Origin: Duganella radicis
Lineage (GTDB): Bacteria; Pseudomonadota; Gammaproteobacteria; Burkholderiales; Burkholderiaceae_D
Length of the DNA: 64,000 bases
Assembly: GCF_009720825.1 (NCBI RefSeq)
Contig: NZ_WNKY01000020.1
Span: 1-64,000 of the forward strand
Reading direction: 5' to 3'
Shown in pieces: positions 62,179 through 64,000 of the stretch; position 1 is the stretch's first letter, and each line of letters opens with the position of its first letter. Below the pieces are notes generated by a model, which saw only the letters and a list, made by a program, of their open reading frames with translations, was not told where the DNA came from and did not search any database. Both the position numbers and the translations under genes were made by a program.

Positions 62179-63378
62179 ATGCCGATTCAAGTGTATTTGG
62201 ATAGTAGTGATTATTCAAAACTAACTGATCCACGCGGAGTGTCGGACCAACTGCTGTCGATAAAGGAACGATTACTTTCTTGGTCAAAATCCGGAGAAGT
62301 GACTTTTCGCTTCTCTGCGGCTCACATTATTGAGATGTCGCCTGTCGAATCGAAGGCAGAGCATGCAGCTGAGGCTCGCGCTGAATTCCTATCCGAACTC
62401 TGCGGATTGAACACACTCATCCCCTTCGACGAGCTCACGCTCGCAGAGCTCAAGCGATACGCGTCAAATGAGCCAAATTTAAAGATCGACGCCTACTCAG
62501 ACAAAGGTAACTGGTTTCCGTCGCTAGGCGAGGGCATCTTCTCCGTACTCGGGGAAGATCGACTTTCACCATCGAACTTCCTTCCAAAGCTGGAAGGACT
62601 GTCCAGAGACGCAAGAAGAAAAGCCGAGCGAGAAATCTTCAAGAATGGAAAGCTTCGGGAAGAAGCGAAGCGCAAAATTCTGGCCGAGGCCGATGACGCT
62701 ATTCGGGCAATCTTGGCCCAGTTCCCGATGCGCAAGCAAGATGCCGATGTGCTCGTGCGTTACATGGTTGGCGATGCCACGAAGGCAAAAGCTGACAACG
62801 CGTTCTATGCGAGCCTCCGCGATCCAAATTGGATGATGCAGTGGTTCCGGAATCAGCGCGACCCTATGATGCCAATTATCGAATGGTTGCGGGCTCCTGC
62901 GAGGCGACTGCAGGCATCAATGGTAACGGCATCCAACGCATCTCAGCAATTGCGCAAAGTATACAAGGACAACGGCAGCAACTCGATCCCACCTGAACTC
63001 TCAGCAAAAGCTCGCGAAGAGATGAGGCTAAGATGGTTGCAGTCCATCAGTATCAGCATCATGGAGGCGAAGCAAGTAGCAGCTCCGCCGTTTGATCTCA
63101 CGCGAATTCAAGATCTAGCGCCCGGCTTTTGCACCGGCATCTCGGTCTCAAACGATACCTTGTGGGCCTCGGCGTCTGAAAATCCACGTGAATCAATGCC
63201 CAGTGATTTTGTCGACGCCGTTCACTCAATGTATGCGCCGTACGTTGACGTGTACCGAACTGACGCTTTCATGACGCCCCTGGTTTCGAAATACGTAAAA
63301 TCCAGAGGCACTGTCGTTGTGGGGAAAATCACGTCTCTGATAGAAACCATTGAATTCTGCTTACAAAGGCCCCGCTGA
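62179..63378 (+). CDS. Protein with PIN-like nuclease motifs
   Basis: No family recognised. The 399-residue protein opens with VYLDSSDYSKL (acidic pair at the end of the first strand), has RFSAAHIIEMSP near residue 53, and near its C-terminus has DFVDAVHSMYAPYVDVYRTD. An N-terminal Asp, a middle Glu and C-terminal Asp residues in this order are the pattern of PIN-domain RNases. A charged helical insert (about residues 130-190) separates them. It is the last gene of the three-gene cassette; 180 bases without a gene follow. Confidence 0.7.
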   Translation: MPIQVYLDSSDYSKLTDPRGVSDQLLSIKERLLSWSKSGEVTFRFSAAHIIEMSPVESKAEHAAEARAEFLSELCGLNTLIPFDELTLAELKRYASNEPNLKIDAYSDKGNWFPSLGEGIFSVLGEDRLSPSNFLPKLEGLSRDARRKAEREIFKNGKLREEAKRKILAEADDAIRAILAQFPMRKQDADVLVRYMVGDATKAKADNAFYASLRDPNWMMQWFRNQRDPMMPIIEWLRAPARRLQASMVTASNASQQLRKVYKDNGSNSIPPELSAKAREEMRLRWLQSISISIMEAKQVAAPPFDLTRIQDLAPGFCTGISVSNDTLWASASENPRESMPSDFVDAVHSMYAPYVDVYRTDAFMTPLVSKYVKSRGTVVVGKITSLIETIEFCLQRPR

Positions 63379-63558
63379 CAGTGCAGCGCGCATTGGTACC
63401 GTGGGATTTGATCACAATCAAATCTAAGACTCTCCAAAGGCCTGCCCTTGTGAAAGCGAGGTCCCAATGGAAGATCCAAGCCTTAACGTGAAAGAAACCA
63501 GTTTGGGTCGAGCACTGCCCTGACCGTCGCCGACCATGTGTGATGTGATGTTGACCAA

Positions 63559-63911
63559 TCAGGCTGGGTTGGGGATAAAGCCGAATTGGGTCAGCGCCTT
63601 ATCCAGCGCGGGGCGTTGCGTTGCACAGCGAGCGCCTCGTAGTCGGTACTGCTGTCACGGTAATGCTCGCGCCGCTTGAGCATGTAAAACACGGTGCGCA
63701 GCAGCTTGTGGGCGATGGCGATGATCGAGCGTTTGTGGCCGCGCCGGATGTTGAGCGCCTGGAACTTCGACTTGAACACCGATGACATCCTGCTGGCGGC
63801 GTGGGCAAATTCGCACAGCAGGCGGCCGACGTAGGGGTTGCCTTTGCGGACCTTGCCTTTGCGCGAAGCCGTTTGCCTCGGCATACGCAGTCTGCGTGAG
63901 GCAAACGGCAT
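63559..63911 (-). mobile_element. IS110-family transposase, 3' remnant with frameshift
   Basis: The minus strand encodes KVRKGNPYVGRLLCEFAHAA, then FKSKFQALNIRRGHKRSIIA and YRDSSTDYEALAV, the C-terminal part of IS110-family transposases. The frame stops at RNAPRWIRR near 63591, but a one-base shift restores the usual end KALTQFGFIPNPA with a stop at 63559. The N-terminal catalytic half is missing beyond about 63880, where a large hairpin begins. It is a dead element at the edge of the cassette. Confidence 0.8.
63868..63909. repeat. Long nested inverted repeat at the break of the IS110 remnant
   Basis: GCCGTTTGCCTC (63868-63879) pairs perfectly with GAGGCAAACGGC (63898-63909). Inside, ACGCAG-T-CTGCGT is also palindromic, leaving only GGCAT unpaired. 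GGCATAC is repeated on both sides of the right arm. Confidence 0.75.
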
Positions 63912-64000
63912 ACATCTCCGTCACGCGCCCCTTCCAAAATAACTCCCTCGCCGTCAGCACCATGGAACCTCCGACCATGAAAATCGAAGTGTCCGATAGT

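Overview
The window is high-GC DNA from a betaproteobacterium, most likely of the family Oxalobacteraceae (Duganella/Massilia/Rugamonas type). I infer this from gene content and protein style: large TonB-dependent receptors, a MocR regulator facing a PNPOx-like gene, a multi-receptor chemotaxis operon, sigma-54 control and many overlapping stop/start codons. I could not run any search, so the taxon is an inference. I recognised no rRNA, tRNA or CRISPR array.

Layout. 1-1443: 3' part of a phosphoethanolamine transferase. 1444-1812: YefM-type antitoxin with a truncated YoeB-type toxin. 1898-3487: chemoreceptor. 3554-5322: a decaying operon (DUF2269 stub, SDR-DoxX gene, GbsR-type regulator without its DNA-binding half) that keeps a perfect palindromic operator. 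5323-6777: membrane-anchored MutS-like ATPase. 6821-14274: a sigma-54-driven operon of membrane-fusion adaptor, ABC ATPase, two FtsX-type permeases, an NtrC-type regulator and a histidine kinase with a very short outer loop. 14298-18754: an accessory block of lower GC (Hcp with a murein endopeptidase and a probable immunity protein, a gene remnant, and unrecognised membrane-associated genes). 19218-27922: aminopropyltransferase-like enzyme, two TonB-dependent receptors, and a divergent MocR/PNPOx-like pair. 27962-41626: a ten-gene minus-strand operon of two TldD/TldE pairs, DUF4159, MoxR, DUF58 and three BatA-like membrane proteins. 41917-42729: exported methyltransferase-like protein. 42730-57208: chemotaxis operon (CheY, STAS, CheA, CheW, CheR, CheD, CheB, REC-EAL, receptors, CheW, a binding protein). 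57515-59699: aquaporin, chemoreceptor pseudogene, Crp-like regulator. 59741-63378: an array of TCTAA motifs, then three AT-richer genes with nuclease-like motifs. 63559-64000: IS110 remnant.

The main discovery candidate is a shared regulatory circuit. Tandem GCGGACA elements lie about 85 bp upstream of the predicted start of a sigma-54 promoter in front of the ABC exporter/two-component operon (elements 6821-6862, promoter 6900-6915). The same arrangement, in the same orientation and at the same distance, precedes the TldD/TldE-MoxR operon on the minus strand (elements 41780-41821, promoter 41740-41725). This suggests that the NtrC-type regulator encoded at 11540 controls both its own exporter operon and the 13.7-kb TldD/TldE-MoxR operon. 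The two TldD proteins carry twin-arginine signals while their TldE partners do not, which suggests an exported, peptide-directed envelope-stress or peptide-resistance machine. The second candidate is the three-gene nuclease-like cassette at 60313-63378, a possible defence system.
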